From Cudoniella acicularis (taxonomy: Eukaryota; Ascomycota; Leotiomycetes; Helotiales; Helotiaceae): 64,000 bases of DNA. Made by a program: the position numbers and the translations under genes. Shown here one piece after another: positions 35,754 through 47,649 of this stretch. The notes under the pieces were generated by a model. The model ran no database searches. It worked only from the letters and a program-made list of their open reading frames with translations, and was not told where the DNA came from. Numbering within the stretch: position 1 is the first letter of the stretch; each line of letters begins with the position of its first letter. The stretch lies in NCBI GenBank assembly GCA_013054445.1, contig JAAMPI010000068.1, positions 1 to 64,000 of the forward strand, written 5' to 3'.

Positions 35754-37809
35754 ATGCCCCCCGCATCAAGAGGGTGGAAATCGTACTTGCGGGGTTGGAG
35801 GTTGGGACTCCGGACCGCAATATCCTGCCGTCATGCCACGACTCTCTCCGGAATTGTAAATCTAGCTGGACCTCCATTGAAGATTCGACTTCGACAATAC
35901 CAGGAAGAATGTATCCAAGCAGTTCTAGCCCACCTTGAAAAGGGCCATAAGCGCCTGGGTGTCTCGCTGGCGACGGGAAGTGGGAAAACTGTACGTTCTT
36001 GACAATATTTGGAAGGAAATTACTGACCGTATGAAGGTCATCTTTACGCAGCTTATCGACCGTGTCAAACCCCACGCAGAGCATGCGGAGCAGACTTTGA
36101 TTCTTGCACATAGACAAGAGCTTGTTGAGCAGGCTGCTAGACACTGCACCAATGCCTATCCCACGAAATCGGTCGAAATCGAGATGTCCTCGATGCATGC
36201 AAGCGGGACCGCAGACATCACCGTGGCAAGTATACAAAGCATCATATCTGGGGATCGAATATCCAAGTTTGATCCGAAACGATTCAAACTTGTGTTAGTC
36301 GATGAAGCACATCATATTGTTGCACCGGGATACTTAAAGACGTTGAATTATTTTGGCCTCTCCAAAGCACAACCGCACTCCCCCGCTCTTGTTGGCGTTT
36401 CGGCCACGCTCTCACGCTTCGACGGCCTAAGACTAGGTGCAGCTATCGATCAAATTGTGTATCACAAAGACTACATCGATATGATTGGAGAGAAGTGGCT
36501 TTCACAAGTTATTTTCACGACTGTTCAAACCAAGGCAGATATCTCCAGGGTCAAGAAGGGAGCCAACGGCGATTTTCAACCTGGAGAGCTTTCTGAAGTT
36601 GTCAACACCAGCGAAATCAATAAAATTACAGTCCGCAGTTGGCTTGCCAAAGCTGCTGGAAGAAAGTCCACGTTGGCATTCTGTGTTGATCTCGCTCATG
36701 TGGATGGCTTGACAAATTCATTTCGAGAGCACGGGATAGATGCTCGTTTTGTGACGGGCGATACTCCGAAGATTGAACGTAGTGCACGCTTGGATGCCTT
36801 CAGGCGGGGAGAATTCCCTGTCTTGGTAAATTGTGGTGTGTTCACAGAGGGGACTGATATTCCAAACATTGATTGCGTACTTCTGGCACGTCCAACAAAG
36901 TCGCGTAATCTTCTTGTTCAGATGATAGGCCGAGGCATGAGACTTCATCCTGGCAAAAAGGATTGTCATATCATAGATATGGTGGCAAGTCTGGAAACAG
37001 GCATAGTCACAACTCCAACACTATTTGGGCTTGATCCTACGGAACTTATTGACGAAGCAAGTCCTAATGATATGAAGGTTATACAAGAGAAAAGAGAGGC
37101 TGAAGTTGCAAAGGAAGAGGCAACCACGGAAGTGGGTCGTCAAAACACGTCAAAAGCCCCAATATCGAGTACAGTGACTTTTACAGATTATGATTCCGTA
37201 TATGATCTCATCTCGGACTCAAATGGGGAAAGATACATCAGAGTCATGTCTCGACATGCATGGGTTTGCATCGCCGAGGACAAATATATTCTTACAAATT
37301 CCGATGGATCCTACCTCAGAATGGAAAAGGCCTTCGATGAGAAAAGCGGCGGAGTCATCTGGATTGTTTCTGAAACAGTGGCTCTCAGTCCTTTGATCTC
37401 AAATGCCCCTTTCAGGAGGCCACGAGAAATTGCTACGGCACTCACCATTGATAGTGCGATTCATGCAGCAGATACATATGCCGGCAAAAAATACCCCTTT
37501 CAATTTATCTCCAGAAGCCAGCCCTGGAGGAATAAGCCTGCAACTACTGGACAGGTCAATTTCTTGAACAAGTTTAGGCAAAAGACAGAACAGATGACTG
37601 TTGCAGACATTACGAAAGGCAAAGCTATGGACATGATTACAAAACTCAAGTTCGGCGCTCGAGGCAGATTTGCAAGTATTGAAGCGGATAGGCGGAAGTC
37701 GGGACGAGCGAAGCTCAAGATAGAACAGGAAAAGGCGTTAAGAGAACGGGAAAAGGTTAGCGTTGGACTCTTTTGGATTAAAGAGGCAACGAGATTCCAT
37801 CATGTATGA
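35754..37809 (+). CDS. IRC3: Mitochondrial DEAH-type helicase IRC3-like
   Basis: Irc3 is a superfamily 2 helicase that maintains mitochondrial DNA. Exons 35754-35990 and 36037-37809 give 669 aa. The N-terminus is rich in Arg/Trp/Ser (possible presequence), then [13 protein letters not shown] (Q-like motif) and Walker A ATGSGKT (73-79). The intron falls directly after GKT. DEAHH (about 168-172), [38 protein letters not shown] and [13 protein letters not shown] are helicase motifs II, III and IV-VI. The C-terminal third matches the Irc3-type extension ([11 protein letters not shown]). The donor is GTACGT and the acceptor ATGAAG. The last codons (VSVGLFW...) could instead be intron if a GTTAGC donor at 37756 is used. 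Confidence 0.9.
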
Positions 37810-38474
37810 TTTGATGTATCTGTCTAGTTCACTGATACCCGAAGAATTTTGCACATTCATCTCTGCTTTTAAGGATAGAGTAAGGACAAAGGCTTTTTAG
37901 GTGTGCATTACTCAACTTCATTTAACTACTTGTAGAAACGCAGTGTTTTAGAACATGTCAACAGTGTGGCATTTCAAGCAGTCTGACAATGCCTCTGTAT
38001 TGCGTGCTCTGGGGAGCGGGATTCCTCGGTTTCATCCAAACCAAAACCACCAAAAAGTAAGGGAACCTAGAGTTCCTTTCCTGTCTAGTAACGATATTTA
38101 GGGCTCTCGAGTCTTAACCCTTCTAACCGAAAGCCTCTCCAAGCACGGGGTACGGCCTCGGTATACAGAGGCGCAGACACGCATATTGACTCGCTTCGAA
38201 TCACTGCTTGCCAGTCTATTGCTTTTCAACAACCAAACAGTCACCAGAAAAGCGCGCGATCTGTGCTACTTACGTCGTTTCTGAATCCACCTTTCAAGGG
38301 GGCGGAAAACTCAACCACAACACACTCTTTCCGGAAAGTACAGGTACGTTCGTCGTAGTTTCCTCCAAGTTCAAGATCAACCCATCTTTCGTCCATCACA
38401 CTATTCTTCTCTTACAGCACAAAAATCTTTCCCGCCTGCACTGCCAGTCCACGATAGCGATAACGTCAATCAAA
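37810..38474. other. Intergenic and leader region before the 487-aa gene
   Basis: An open frame in line with the next gene extends back to 38208 but lacks an ATG until 38475. The stretch from about 38370 is CT/CA-rich, as expected for a fungal leader. No other gene is seen. Confidence 0.5.
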
Positions 38475-39938
38475 ATGGTGCTTTACCCGAACTCTGCTGA
38501 CGATGAAAGCCCTTCTGACGTCGTTGAGGTTGAACCCTCACCTTCATCCTCCTCTTTACCATCGCGTCCGGGTTACAGAATGCCCTCGACAACCATGAAA
38601 GATGGCGTTACGGAAGTCGTTACTGAAGTTCAGGCTGAAGGTGAAAACTCTTTTGAGGTCGAAGTCTCCTCTATGTCAACACAAGCAGGTTACAGGACGC
38701 CCCCAACAACCATGAACGAAATTGGTACTGGGGTCCAGGAAGAAGCGACAGCTGTACAACATCAGCAACGAAGATATCCGGAATTCGAACCCAATACGCA
38801 GAATATCGTTCGCGGTGGCTTTCAACGCGAGGAGCATGAGTCCCCCGTTCCTTTCCGATGCTATCCGCCAGCAGGGAATGCAGCATACAATCTTGACAGC
38901 GAAGGTCATGATCCCAAGTTGCACCGCTTTGACACATCTCAGGATAGAGGTTTCTACAACATGACGAGCGGGCAGCGGACAGCGGAGGAAAAGCGAACAG
39001 GTGTCGAGAGGGCTCTTCGGGAAATCTGGGAGGGTCGATCCGGTATAACAAAGGGGGAGCTGATGGCACAGGCAATCAACTTCACACGTCCCTCATGGGT
39101 CCCAAACGCGCCTGGAATAAGCGGTGAACTCTACCCTGAAGCCGAGCAGCGAGAAGACTTTATCAAGAATATCAACGAGAACAAGGACGGTGCTGGTGAG
39201 CTCGAATTCTGCTCTATCTGCAAGCAGTTCCATATCCCCCCCGGATCGCCACTGACACTTGGAGACCGAGATACATGCTTTGCCAGCCTGCCTGATTGGA
39301 TGCCTAGAAACACCGTGGACAACCCTTGGGACAGGTACACGAGATTATTAAACCAGCTTGTTCTGGTGGAGGAGACAGAAAAGGGCTTCGGTCATAACCT
39401 AGGAAAGCCAATATGGAAGTTGCACTTTCATGAGAAGAGCCCGCATTGGAGCACACCTCACGCGCGGAGATGGGGCGGATGGTGGAAGTGTAGGAGTGGA
39501 GAGGGTGCGCCACAGGTCGAGAGAAACTGCATCCATTGCCACAGGTCGCCGAGGGCTCCTAGAACACCGGAAGAGGCTCGAGAGCGTGAAGAAGAAGCCA
39601 GGAGAGCACGCCCTATCGCAGAACAAAAGCAAGAGTTGCAAGGCTATGTTGAAAGCTTCTTTAAAGAACAAGGTCGAAGGGATAAAGAGGCAGCTCTGGC
39701 CATGCTTCGCGAGAACGGCATTCCACAATACCTCGGACCTCTAATGGACGAAGCAGCTCGAGAGGACCTGATTCAGAAGCGAGAAATGATGCGGTCGAAC
39801 TCGAAGCATGACCTCACTCGAAACTTCTCACAATTTTCGTTCACAGTACCGTACATGGTTGATCCTGAAGCCGATGCCGATAGCGAATCTTCTTCACTCG
39901 CACCCCGATCTCCCATGTCTGCTATGTTCACGTTTTGA
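38475..39938 (+). CDS. Fungal protein of unknown function with two Cys-pair motifs
   Basis: A single exon of 487 aa, starting MVLYPNSADDES; the frame opens upstream at 38208 but the first ATG in it is 38475. I do not recognise a family. The N-terminal 150 residues are disordered and contain two copies of a short unit (GYRMPSTTM, GYRTPPTTM). The middle (about 230-390) looks folded, with tryptophans (RPSWVPNAP, LPDWMPRNTVDNPW, RRWGGWWKCRS) and two Cys pairs, CSIC (before KQFHIPPGSP) and CIHC (before HRSPR), which might bind one zinc ion. A charged helical stretch (PRTPEEAREREEEARRARP) precedes the Ser-rich C-terminus. No signal peptide or membrane segment is seen. Codon use is like that of its neighbours, so the gene is probably real. 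Confidence 0.75.
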   Translation: MVLYPNSADDESPSDVVEVEPSPSSSSLPSRPGYRMPSTTMKDGVTEVVTEVQAEGENSFEVEVSSMSTQAGYRTPPTTMNEIGTGVQEEATAVQHQQRRYPEFEPNTQNIVRGGFQREEHESPVPFRCYPPAGNAAYNLDSEGHDPKLHRFDTSQDRGFYNMTSGQRTAEEKRTGVERALREIWEGRSGITKGELMAQAINFTRPSWVPNAPGISGELYPEAEQREDFIKNINENKDGAGELEFCSICKQFHIPPGSPLTLGDRDTCFASLPDWMPRNTVDNPWDRYTRLLNQLVLVEETEKGFGHNLGKPIWKLHFHEKSPHWSTPHARRWGGWWKCRSGEGAPQVERNCIHCHRSPRAPRTPEEAREREEEARRARPIAEQKQELQGYVESFFKEQGRRDKEAALAMLRENGIPQYLGPLMDEAAREDLIQKREMMRSNSKHDLTRNFSQFSFTVPYMVDPEADADSESSSLAPRSPMSAMFTF

Positions 39939-40591
39939 TTTTCACGTTAGCGGAAGGGATACGCCGGATGTGCATTATTATTGGCGTTGAAACGTACATA
40001 CGGAGATGGCTTTGGCGTTGCATAGATACCCATACTTGCAGGTTGTTTGGCTTTGCGATTTTTAGGGGGTATTGAGAAAAATGGATACATGCATAAGGGC
40101 TCAGATGACTCGAGGGGCTGATTGCTCTGCAGGCAGAGATTGTATTTTAGCTATGAGAATCGCAGAAGGTCCGCCGATAGCTATTGCAGAATAAATTTCC
40201 TTCCACTCTATTTTACACATCGATTGTGGCATCCCGAAGAGTCGAAGGTGCTTGGCCTCGTTTACCCCTATTCCGGCATTCGCTCAAGCATGCCAAATTT
40301 CTAGAAGAATCGTTGTACTCTTATATGCTGCCACGTATGCTGATTCCCACTTGGAAATAGGTAGGTAGAGAGTCAATGGTTTTGCTCTTGTGGCAAAATA
40401 TTGAGACGGGGTAAGAAGTAGGTGCTTGAAGCGGGTCGAGCCTAGACAGGTGCAGCATAAAGGTACAACGTCAAACATCGTTTTTGAAGCTTGTATCTGC
40501 CACATACCGCATTTCCATGACATGATCCCTTGCATTTAACATACCATCAACCTCTCAATTTCTTCCTCTTCCTTTTTTTGTCTTCGCAAGA
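39939..40591. other. Intergenic region, no gene recognised
   Basis: Short open frames only. CT-rich sequence (TTTCTTCCTCTTCC) lies just before the ATG of the small gene at 40592. Confidence 0.5.
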
Positions 40592-40840
40592 ATGGCAACC
40601 TCCCCCCTCAGCAACATCAGCACAAATATCCACCGCCTCCTCACCCGCATTGCAACCCGTGGAGTAGCACTCGAAGCCCACATCTCCACCCTCCTTCTCC
40701 CCTTAAACATCCAATACCCGCCTCATCTCCGTTTCTTCACGCACCCTGATATTCATCCTTTTGGTGCTGTGCAGCTTGTTGAAGCCGTTTATTTACTTGG
40801 GGTTTTGGGGGTGGTTTTTGTTGGCTTGCCGGCTTTTTAG
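40592..40840 (+). CDS. Small putative membrane protein (82 aa)
   Basis: The open frame starts with ATG in a fair context (AAGAATGGCA) and ends at TAG 40838-40840. The protein has an amphipathic N-terminal half (HRLLTRIATRGVALEAHIS) and a hydrophobic C-terminal segment (AVYLLGVLGVVFVGLPAF) that could span a membrane. No family is recognised. A pyrimidine-rich leader precedes it and a purine-rich tract follows directly. It could be a real small gene or a chance frame; similarity in related fungi would decide. Confidence 0.45.
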   Translation: MATSPLSNISTNIHRLLTRIATRGVALEAHISTLLLPLNIQYPPHLRFFTHPDIHPFGAVQLVEAVYLLGVLGVVFVGLPAF

Positions 40841-40841
40841 T

Positions 40842-40940
40842 GAGGATGGGAGTAGAGGTGGGAGTGGAAAGGGGGGGAAGGAGAGGGATAAAGAGAGGGG
40901 GAAAAGGATGAGGATTGGGATAGGGGTAGGGATGAGGGCG
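40842..40940. repeat. Purine-rich (G/A) tract
   Basis: About 100 bases almost entirely G and A (with a few T), including a run of seven G near 40871. It produces spurious Pro/Ser-rich frames on the minus strand. It lies right after the small gene's stop. Confidence 0.7.
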
Positions 40941-42276
40941 TTGGGTATTTTGGGGTGCGGGTGGGACTGGTCGTTTTGGTGGGTGAGATTGGTGCTTGAA
41001 GAAGGGGAGAGGAGAGAAATGCTGATTTGTGGGGATTTAGAGTCGGTGGATGAACATGGTCGAATTTTAAGCATGGTTATGTAAGTGATCCCTTAGAACC
41101 TTGAGCGAACATCTCTCTCGATTCCGGCCTACCTAAGAATGAAGCTCTCTAATATCGAACCGAGATTAAAGTGCTCTGAACTTTCACCAAACGAGATGGA
41201 TGTAGGTATTTGTATTTTGGGTAGTCGTTGCGATGGCAATTTCCAGGCATCAGAATGACATCGAATCGTGGTAGATTGGTAATTTTAAATCTGTTGGGTG
41301 CGAAGAAGACGAAAACGGAATGGTGCACGCAGAACACTCTTCCTTGAAATCAAGTTTTGATAAGAAATCGACATTTGTGCATCCAAGGGATAGTAGGATG
41401 TGTTGGATGATAAGGTCCGCTCCCTATCATTGGATAGCCAAACATGGCGAAGCGGTTGTACTTATATGGATTTTGCACTGTGCCCATTCCGTACTCACCG
41501 AAGATATTCGGACCGGGCGTGAAGGGAATATTTGCGTTGGGACTGAAGTTGAGCGTGCTGACGTCCGGGATGCGTCCATTTGGTCGATATATTGCTTTTA
41601 GTGCGTGAGTTGAGTTTTGGTAAGTGTGTTTGTGTTTGTGATTGCTGTGTGAAATAGTAACATCTACGAGTTTTCTGTTGTAAAGCTATGATGATCAAAA
41701 AAGCAAAAAGAAGGACAAGTGCCTGTCAATATATAGACCAAGGACGGCGAGGACTTCCTAAGAGCAGTAATTGTCGTCAGGAGACATTCATGGTATACTC
41801 AGGAAGCGAATGGGAAGTGCAATGTTGTTCCATGTGACTCTACCCTTGAATTCGCATATGTTGAATCAGTCGCAATTGCTAAGAACTTGAGGTATGGTAA
41901 GATGATACTAAGATTTGAATGAAGGACGAACGGTAGCTCTGAATAAAAACTATGTGAGCTTTTAGAAGGTTAGATCTACATGTGTTAGTACTTGTGATGA
42001 TCAAAAGCCTTGAATGGGATTGACTCCAGAGCTAAGAACATAACTATTAACTACTAACGTGCTGCTAAATACCCATGGCGATTGGACACATACTTGGGAA
42101 TCGTTCATGACTGGATAAATATATTTTCTTGGATTGGTAGCTCTCCAACTAGCTGACTTCAGCCACAAACTCATCCACTCCGTCCACGGAAGCAAAATGA
42201 AAAAACAAGATTCAAAATAGGAAGTATACGAGATCCTAATTTCACAAGAGGAACCCGATTGAAGCTTTTCTGAACC
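40941..42276. other. Intergenic region, apart from a putative exon at 41350-41600
   Basis: Apart from the coding-like minus-strand stretch described separately, I see only short frames and AT-rich sequence (about 41880-42230). No RNA gene or repeat array was noticed. Confidence 0.4.
41350..41600 (-). CDS. Putative unannotated exon with coding-like composition
   Basis: On the minus strand one frame without an ATG at its start stays open from at least 41597 to TGA at 41350-41352. It reads IYRPNGRIPDVSTLNF, then ANIPFTPGPNIFGEYGMGT, then YNRFAMFGYPMIGSGPYHP. Codons end strongly in C (GAC GTC AGC CTC AAC TTC CCC TTC TAC), as in the true genes here. No start, exon partner or family was found. An ATG in another frame at about 41576 is followed by a good GTGAGT donor, so the exact structure is open. 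Treat as a coding fragment or an exon of an unmodelled small gene. Confidence 0.3.
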
Positions 42277-43886
42277 TTAGAACCCACCACGCAGGAACAA
42301 ACGGATCTTCGAAAGTCGAGAGCCAGACACTTTAATCTTTAAGTCTCCCAAGTAATCCTTAACCCTCAATTTCCAGGCTTGCACACGATGCCTCAAGCCA
42401 CCATGAAAACCACACGGCCGAGAAACCGGATCACCAAAGCCAAACTCAGTAACAGCCAAAAGATACTCCATCAGCCCCGCTCCCACCTCTGCAACACTCT
42501 TGTGATACTCCTCAACTGTGGGGTACCAAGTACATCCCGAAGGATCATGATAATTATGGAAACCAAACTCCATGGTAAACCCGTAAACCTTGTTCAACCT
42601 GGGGTTCACCTGGGAGCGACTGAATGAATAATCATCGCCGGAGCCGGAAGTGGGGTAGAGACCGACGGCTTGCTCTGCCGTGTAGTTTCTTGAATGCGTG
42701 GCAACCATGCCCTCTACTGTTTTCCTGGTTACGGCCCGCACTGTCTTCAGATCGCTTGGAGAGATGTATTCCCTGTAAGCGTCCAACGCAAGATCGCCTC
42801 GCACGGAGTTGTATGTCGGATTGCGGAAATTCATCGAGGGTCTTGTCACTTGGTTGCGAGCATCTCCCCAACTGTAGAGTACAGAGCCCAGGTTTGAGTG
42901 GATGTCCATGTACCAGCGAACCTTTCGATAAGTGTCCATGATCCACTTAACGTTCCTGGTTTCGGGTTCGGAAAAGGGGCTTAGGCCATGAAAGGCCGGT
43001 GAGGCTGGATCGTTGGATGCGAGGGCGAGCGGGTTGGTCTTTTGCACTTCATGGCTGAATTTGTTGGGGAAGTCCCCTGCCAACAGATTAGGCCTATGCC
43101 TTTTCGAGAGGGGGAAGGATGAGGAGCAGGGAGGTTGAAACTTCCTCCAGACCCCTCAAAATAAAGAGCTGATAGGAGGGGACAAAAAAAAGTCTGCTTA
43201 CAGAGAAAGTCGTAGTTGCGGTTAAGATCTACTCCAATAGAGCGTGGGTTCCCCGGTATAGAACTGACTGGGTTGCGATTCTTTCGCCAGCAAACATTGT
43301 TTTGCACATCCCACTCGAAGCCATCAGGGTTCACCAAAGGGATGAAGACGATGCCCGTTGACAAGACTTTCAAAACGTCCTTATGAGTATAAGTGCGAGG
43401 GCCATAAGTGAGACCCGTGCCGTGCTCTCTGGCGTAGAGTAGATCTGATATGAAGTAGAGGAGATTGTCGGCGGCACCGCGCTCTTGTGCATGGATTTGT
43501 GCAGTGAAAAAGATTCGATATGCGTCTGGGCAACCACCTCCGATTTTGCCACCACCAACGGAAACACCATTGTAAGTTTGGTAAGGTGCGGTGAATGTTT
43601 CAAAGCCGTACTCCTTGGCAAGACCTTTCAGTGCAGATTCGATCTCCTTCCTATTCAAGGAGCTATGAAGGTTGAAAGAAGTTCCATTGAGACGAGTTCC
43701 CAGGCCTCGTGGGATTATTCTTCCACCTTGGAAACGATCTCCTTTGCCCACAGGTATTGTTGGGTGAGAACCGATGGGTGCTTGACTATCCGAACGACGA
43801 AGCTTAGATGTAGATTGTTGTGAATCATCGCAGCATTTAACGGCTGCCACGAGATATAGCAGCCCGAAGAAAGTAAGAAGTCTCAT
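42277..43886 (-). CDS. Secreted zinc carboxypeptidase (M14 family)
   Basis: M14 metallocarboxypeptidases remove C-terminal amino acids using one zinc ion. Exons 43202-43886 and 42277-43076 give 494 aa; the intron (donor GTAAGC, acceptor TTGGCAG) restores NYDFLWDFPNKF. The start is the ATG MRLLTFFGLLYLVAAVKC, a clear signal peptide; the frame opens upstream only with TTG. Zinc ligands: HAQE (His132, Glu135; HxxE motif) and the His in WYMDIHSNLG. VDLNRNYDF is the substrate-binding NRNYDF motif. The general-base Glu lies in FTMEFGFHNY. FIPLVNPDGFEW is also typical. A pro-like segment (about 20-95) precedes the catalytic domain, and a tail of about 60 residues follows it. Confidence 0.93.
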
Positions 43887-44895
43887 TGGTCGTAGATGAT
43901 GCTTAGCACACAAAGAAATGGACGTAGAATAAAAATTGAAAGGAAGGATGGTTATGGAGGATCGTCGCAGTAAACAACACTAGAGGATACCTATATACAG
44001 CAAGCACCTAAGTAAGCAGGTTGGCAGCTGACCCAGTACACAAATGTGGTGAGCCAATCCACAAGCTGTTCTTCCGACATCGAAATGTGTATGTGCATTG
44101 TGCTACGTCGGTACAACCTTTGCACGACGCATATATAAGCTTCTATTGTGTGCTACTCAGAACACAGAAGTGACACGTGCTGGAATCGCAGGCAATATGA
44201 TAGTGGTTTCTGCGTAAATCTTTCGGCGACCCTCATTTCACATGTACCACATATCACTCTTGAGTGACGCAAATTTCATGTGCTATGCATATCCATAGCC
44301 CACTTTTGTAGAGTATCACGCCTTTCCATATATTGGAACATATTTGTACTACATAGATACCTTGTGCTGAGCGCACACTCCTGCTTATTACGGCAAACAT
44401 ATGAAAGGCGAAGAGGTGTTGGTGCTCCTGTGGGTAGCAGAAGAATACGAGGTCGTACGCAAATTGTGACTGAAGAATTAGAGGATTTCCTTGCTTCAAT
44501 CAAATCGAAGATGGAGAGAGACCTTCACTTGAACGCCTGTTAGGTCTTGTACCAGAAGCACTCGCTGAGACATGGTATAAATATTTTCGCAAACTAAAAT
44601 AGTGTTTTTTTGGCATTTGCAATTGAGTTTTGGTTACGAGACCCTTTATGGTTGTTTGGTGCTTTCTCCTTTTGAGCAAAGTACTACCTGTCCCACGTAG
44701 CTGTCAATGTTTCTATCATAATTCGAGAGGGCAAGCACAAGTGCTCCACGAATCTAGTGTGGAATGAGATTGTAATCTGATTTTTGAGGAGATAGGTCTC
44801 GAATAGAAAACATCAATGTTCCTATTTCCCCCTTTGCTTGGATTAGGCAAAATAGTTCATAGTCGCCAGATATGGCCGAATAGATTTCGAATATT
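43887..44895. other. Intergenic region, no gene recognised
   Basis: The left part is the promoter of the carboxypeptidase gene (it contains ATATATAAGC near 44131). The remainder holds only short frames, the longest at 44280-44543 (plus), without protein-like features. Confidence 0.45.
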
Positions 44896-45908
44896 TTAGT
44901 CGTCCTCGTCGTCATCGAAAGTCTCTAGTTGAAATACGGATGGCTTCTCCTGTACCCTCTCCGCTGTCCCTCCTCCGCTGGAGCTCATTCTTCGCTCCAT
45001 TTCTCTCCTCCTCTGCTCTTCCATCCTGGCTTGCTCTTCTTCTCTGAGCTTATCTTCTTCTTCTATCTTCTTTCTCCTCTCTTCTTCAAGTGCCGCACTC
45101 TCTGCAGGATCAAATGTAGCCGGGTCCTTCCCTTGATCAATCAACATCTGTATGCTGGCCAAAGCCCCTCTTCTGATAGTCTGTTCGGTAGGCCAGGGCA
45201 CAAACATGACATCGGCAGATGGATTCAGCCATTGAGAGAACTCGACCGGTAACGAAGTGCTAGAGGTAGCATTTGTATTTTGGGAAGCCTGTTGTGTTCC
45301 AGTTGCGGGAGTACTAGAGTCAATATCCATAGCTGTCCCAGCAGTCATCTGAGTATCCTTCTCCACCCCATTTGCAACCGCAACAGGTGTGCTGGTTCCA
45401 TTTGTCTGTGTCTCGGACTTGGCTTCTTTGGGTGTGTTGGTGCCTGCGGCTTCTCCCGTATCTGCAGCTGTTTGTGCATCAGGCTCTCTGTACGTGCTTG
45501 GCAAGGTGAATTTGCTTATGCGGCGAGCGTAATCAAGGAGTTCGGAATAAGAAACGGTGTTGGCAGATGGGGGAAAGATAGTGGCTGGTGTTGAAAGTAG
45601 TTCGGCGCGGGTAGAGGTGAGAAGGGTAAGTGTCTCGCGAATCTGGGTATCGAGCTCATGTGAGATCGCTCGAAGAGAAAGAATCTTGGCATGATTCGAC
45701 TGATGTATTGATACTGTTGAAAGTCAGTAGGGTAAAGCAGATGGGGGTTACAGAGCTTACATTGTTCAAGCCCTTGGCTTAAATCTGCGTCCGCAACTAC
45801 AAGGTCATTTGCAAGTGTGGTCGAAGGATTATAGGTCGAGATAGAATTAATTAGTGTCACCAATGCCTTATCAAGGCGTTCAAATCGTTTATCGATTACT
45901 TCGTTCAT
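44896..45908 (-). CDS. MED4: Mediator complex subunit 4 (MED4-like)
   Basis: MED4 is a middle-module subunit of Mediator, which links activators to RNA polymerase II. Exons 45761-45908 and 44896-45713 give 321 aa. The start MNEVIDKRFERLDKAL is an ATG; the frame upstream has no better start. The first 130 residues are helical (VTLINSISTY, HAKILSLRAISHELDTQIRETLTLL), followed by the MED4 hallmark SYSELLDYARRISKFTLPSTYREPD and, after a Thr-rich linker, VPWPTEQTIRRGALASIQMLIDQG. The C-terminus is a charged coiled coil ([19 protein letters not shown]) with an acidic end (DDDEDD). The intron donor is GTAAGC and the acceptor AACAG. Confidence 0.88.
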
Positions 45909-46743
45909 ATTGTGTTGCTTTTTGCTAGTATTTTGTGTTTCTTGCAAGAGAGGTCGCGGTCTCTCGAAGGTACCGAGCTTAGCGCGTTTTCACGAGGTCA
46001 TGTGACTGGCGTGCAGGCAAAGAAGCCCAAGAAGTCATCCGGGGGAACTCGATATTAGAGGCAAGCAACTTTTCTCTCTGTCTGTCTCGCTTGTCGTATC
46101 CCGGAGGTGTGGTTGAAGGCTTTTGGCTGGTCGAATCTCGCGAGCCTTATAAGAGTCCTGTAACAGCAGGAAATGACGAGAAGACGAAGGGATTTTTCTC
46201 TCGTTGCGAGAGAAACATATCTCTTGCATCGAGTCCTTACGGCACCAGTTGCATCCAAACCATCATCATCGTCCATACAGTTGCAAAAGGAATTTCAATC
46301 CAGCCGCTCCAAAAATTCAGAGCCTGTATTGCCACAAAAGCATGTCTCGTTCTCCACGTCTCCATGTCTCCAGAACTCCACGTCACACCATGTCTCAGCT
46401 CCTGGTGTCTTGTCCAATAACATTCTGTTTCCAAGTCTCCGTGCCATCGGAACGCATTTGGTGGAAAATGGGCCACGCCAAAGAGGCCCAAAGAGGGCTG
46501 AAAGTCAGCACTGATTGCCTTTATCTCAGCGCTAGGCTATAGAAATTGGGTTAAAAAAGCCACATATTTCAGCTCTTGGGGGCCAGTACGAAGTATGTGA
46601 CAGAAATTCAGTCTACAAAAGGGTCGAAGAACTTTCTAAACTTGTCATCTTTTATACACCATTCTTCCCATAATATTTCTCGGGATTGAGAATTACTCCT
46701 TTCCTCAATCTGTCTCCGAATTAACATATTACCAATTTGCGAA
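45909..46743. promoter_or_regulatory. Divergent region between MED4 and the hemerythrin-like gene
   Basis: The 835 bp between divergent starts hold both promoters. A CATGTCTC/CCACGTC-rich stretch (about 46340-46400) has repeated short words. Small frames on both strands are not convincing. Confidence 0.45.
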
Positions 46744-47649
46744 ATGGGTCAAAAGCCTACCAAAATTACGAAACAATGGGCAGATAACCCTTTTAAAATT
46801 CTCGAGACTCCAAGGAAGCGGTTAGGGGTAAGCCCTGTGCGCCCCTCCAATCAAAAATTGTCTAACAAATTTAGATCACTGACCCCAAGAAAGCCTCCGG
46901 AGCAGTCAACGCAGCCACAGAAATGGCACTTGTTCATAATTTCTTTGTCCGAATCCTCAACTGCATTTATCTCCAGGCGCTTAATGTCAAACTCGACAAG
47001 GACATTGCCGATTTCACGATTTTTATGTACTCATTTTGCCTTGCAATCCACGAGCATCATGACAATGAAGAGAAGCTGTTCTTTCCATGGCTTGAAGACT
47101 ACATTGGCACGAAGAATTACATGGAGAAAAGCGTTGAGCAACATCATGCATTCGCTCCTGGGATGAAGAAATTCGAGGACTATGTGAATGCTCTAAGGGA
47201 GGGGAAAGAAGAATTTGACGGCGCCAAAATTCGGGCACTTATCGACGCTTTCGCACCGATTTTGACACAGCATTTGCAGGAAGAAGTGGAGGCTTTTGTC
47301 GAGTTAGAGAAAATGGGAGACAAGATTAACTGGAAGAGTTGGAACAAGCGGGTTTCTGATCACGCGGTCAAGACTGCTGAAAAGGCAAGTACTTCATCTC
47401 AACCCCCATAATCTCAGCTGCAAGCTACAGGTTCTAACTAATTTTGATCTACAGGAACATGTATTTCCCCTGGCCATCACTAATATGGATTTTACCTTCG
47501 AGACTCCAATTCATGACTCTGTCTGGCCACCCTTTCCGTGGATTGCAGCAGCAATATTTCGATTGCTCTATATTCCGAAGCATAAGGGCGCTTGGCGTTT
47601 TTCGAGTTGTGACTGGTACGGCATTCCAAAAGATCTTGAGCTTGTGTAG
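46744..47649 (+). CDS. Hemerythrin-like HHE domain protein, GC-AG last intron
   Basis: Exons 46744-46827, 46875-47384 and 47455-47649 give 262 aa. Hemerythrin-like HHE folds bind a di-iron centre through His and Glu residues on a four-helix bundle; the visible ligands are HNFF, HEHHDNEE, EQHHAF and HLQEEVEAF. Function in fungi is not well established (oxygen, iron or nitrosative-stress roles are proposed for the superfamily). The C-terminal block (FPLAITNMDFTF, PFPWIAAAIFRLLYIPKHKGAW, CDWYGIPKDL) is the conserved tail of this fungal family. The second intron has a GC donor: AAG, then GCAAGT, ending CTACAG. The GT-only reading stops after VKTAEKASTSSQPP and loses the tail. No signal peptide. 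Confidence 0.88.
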
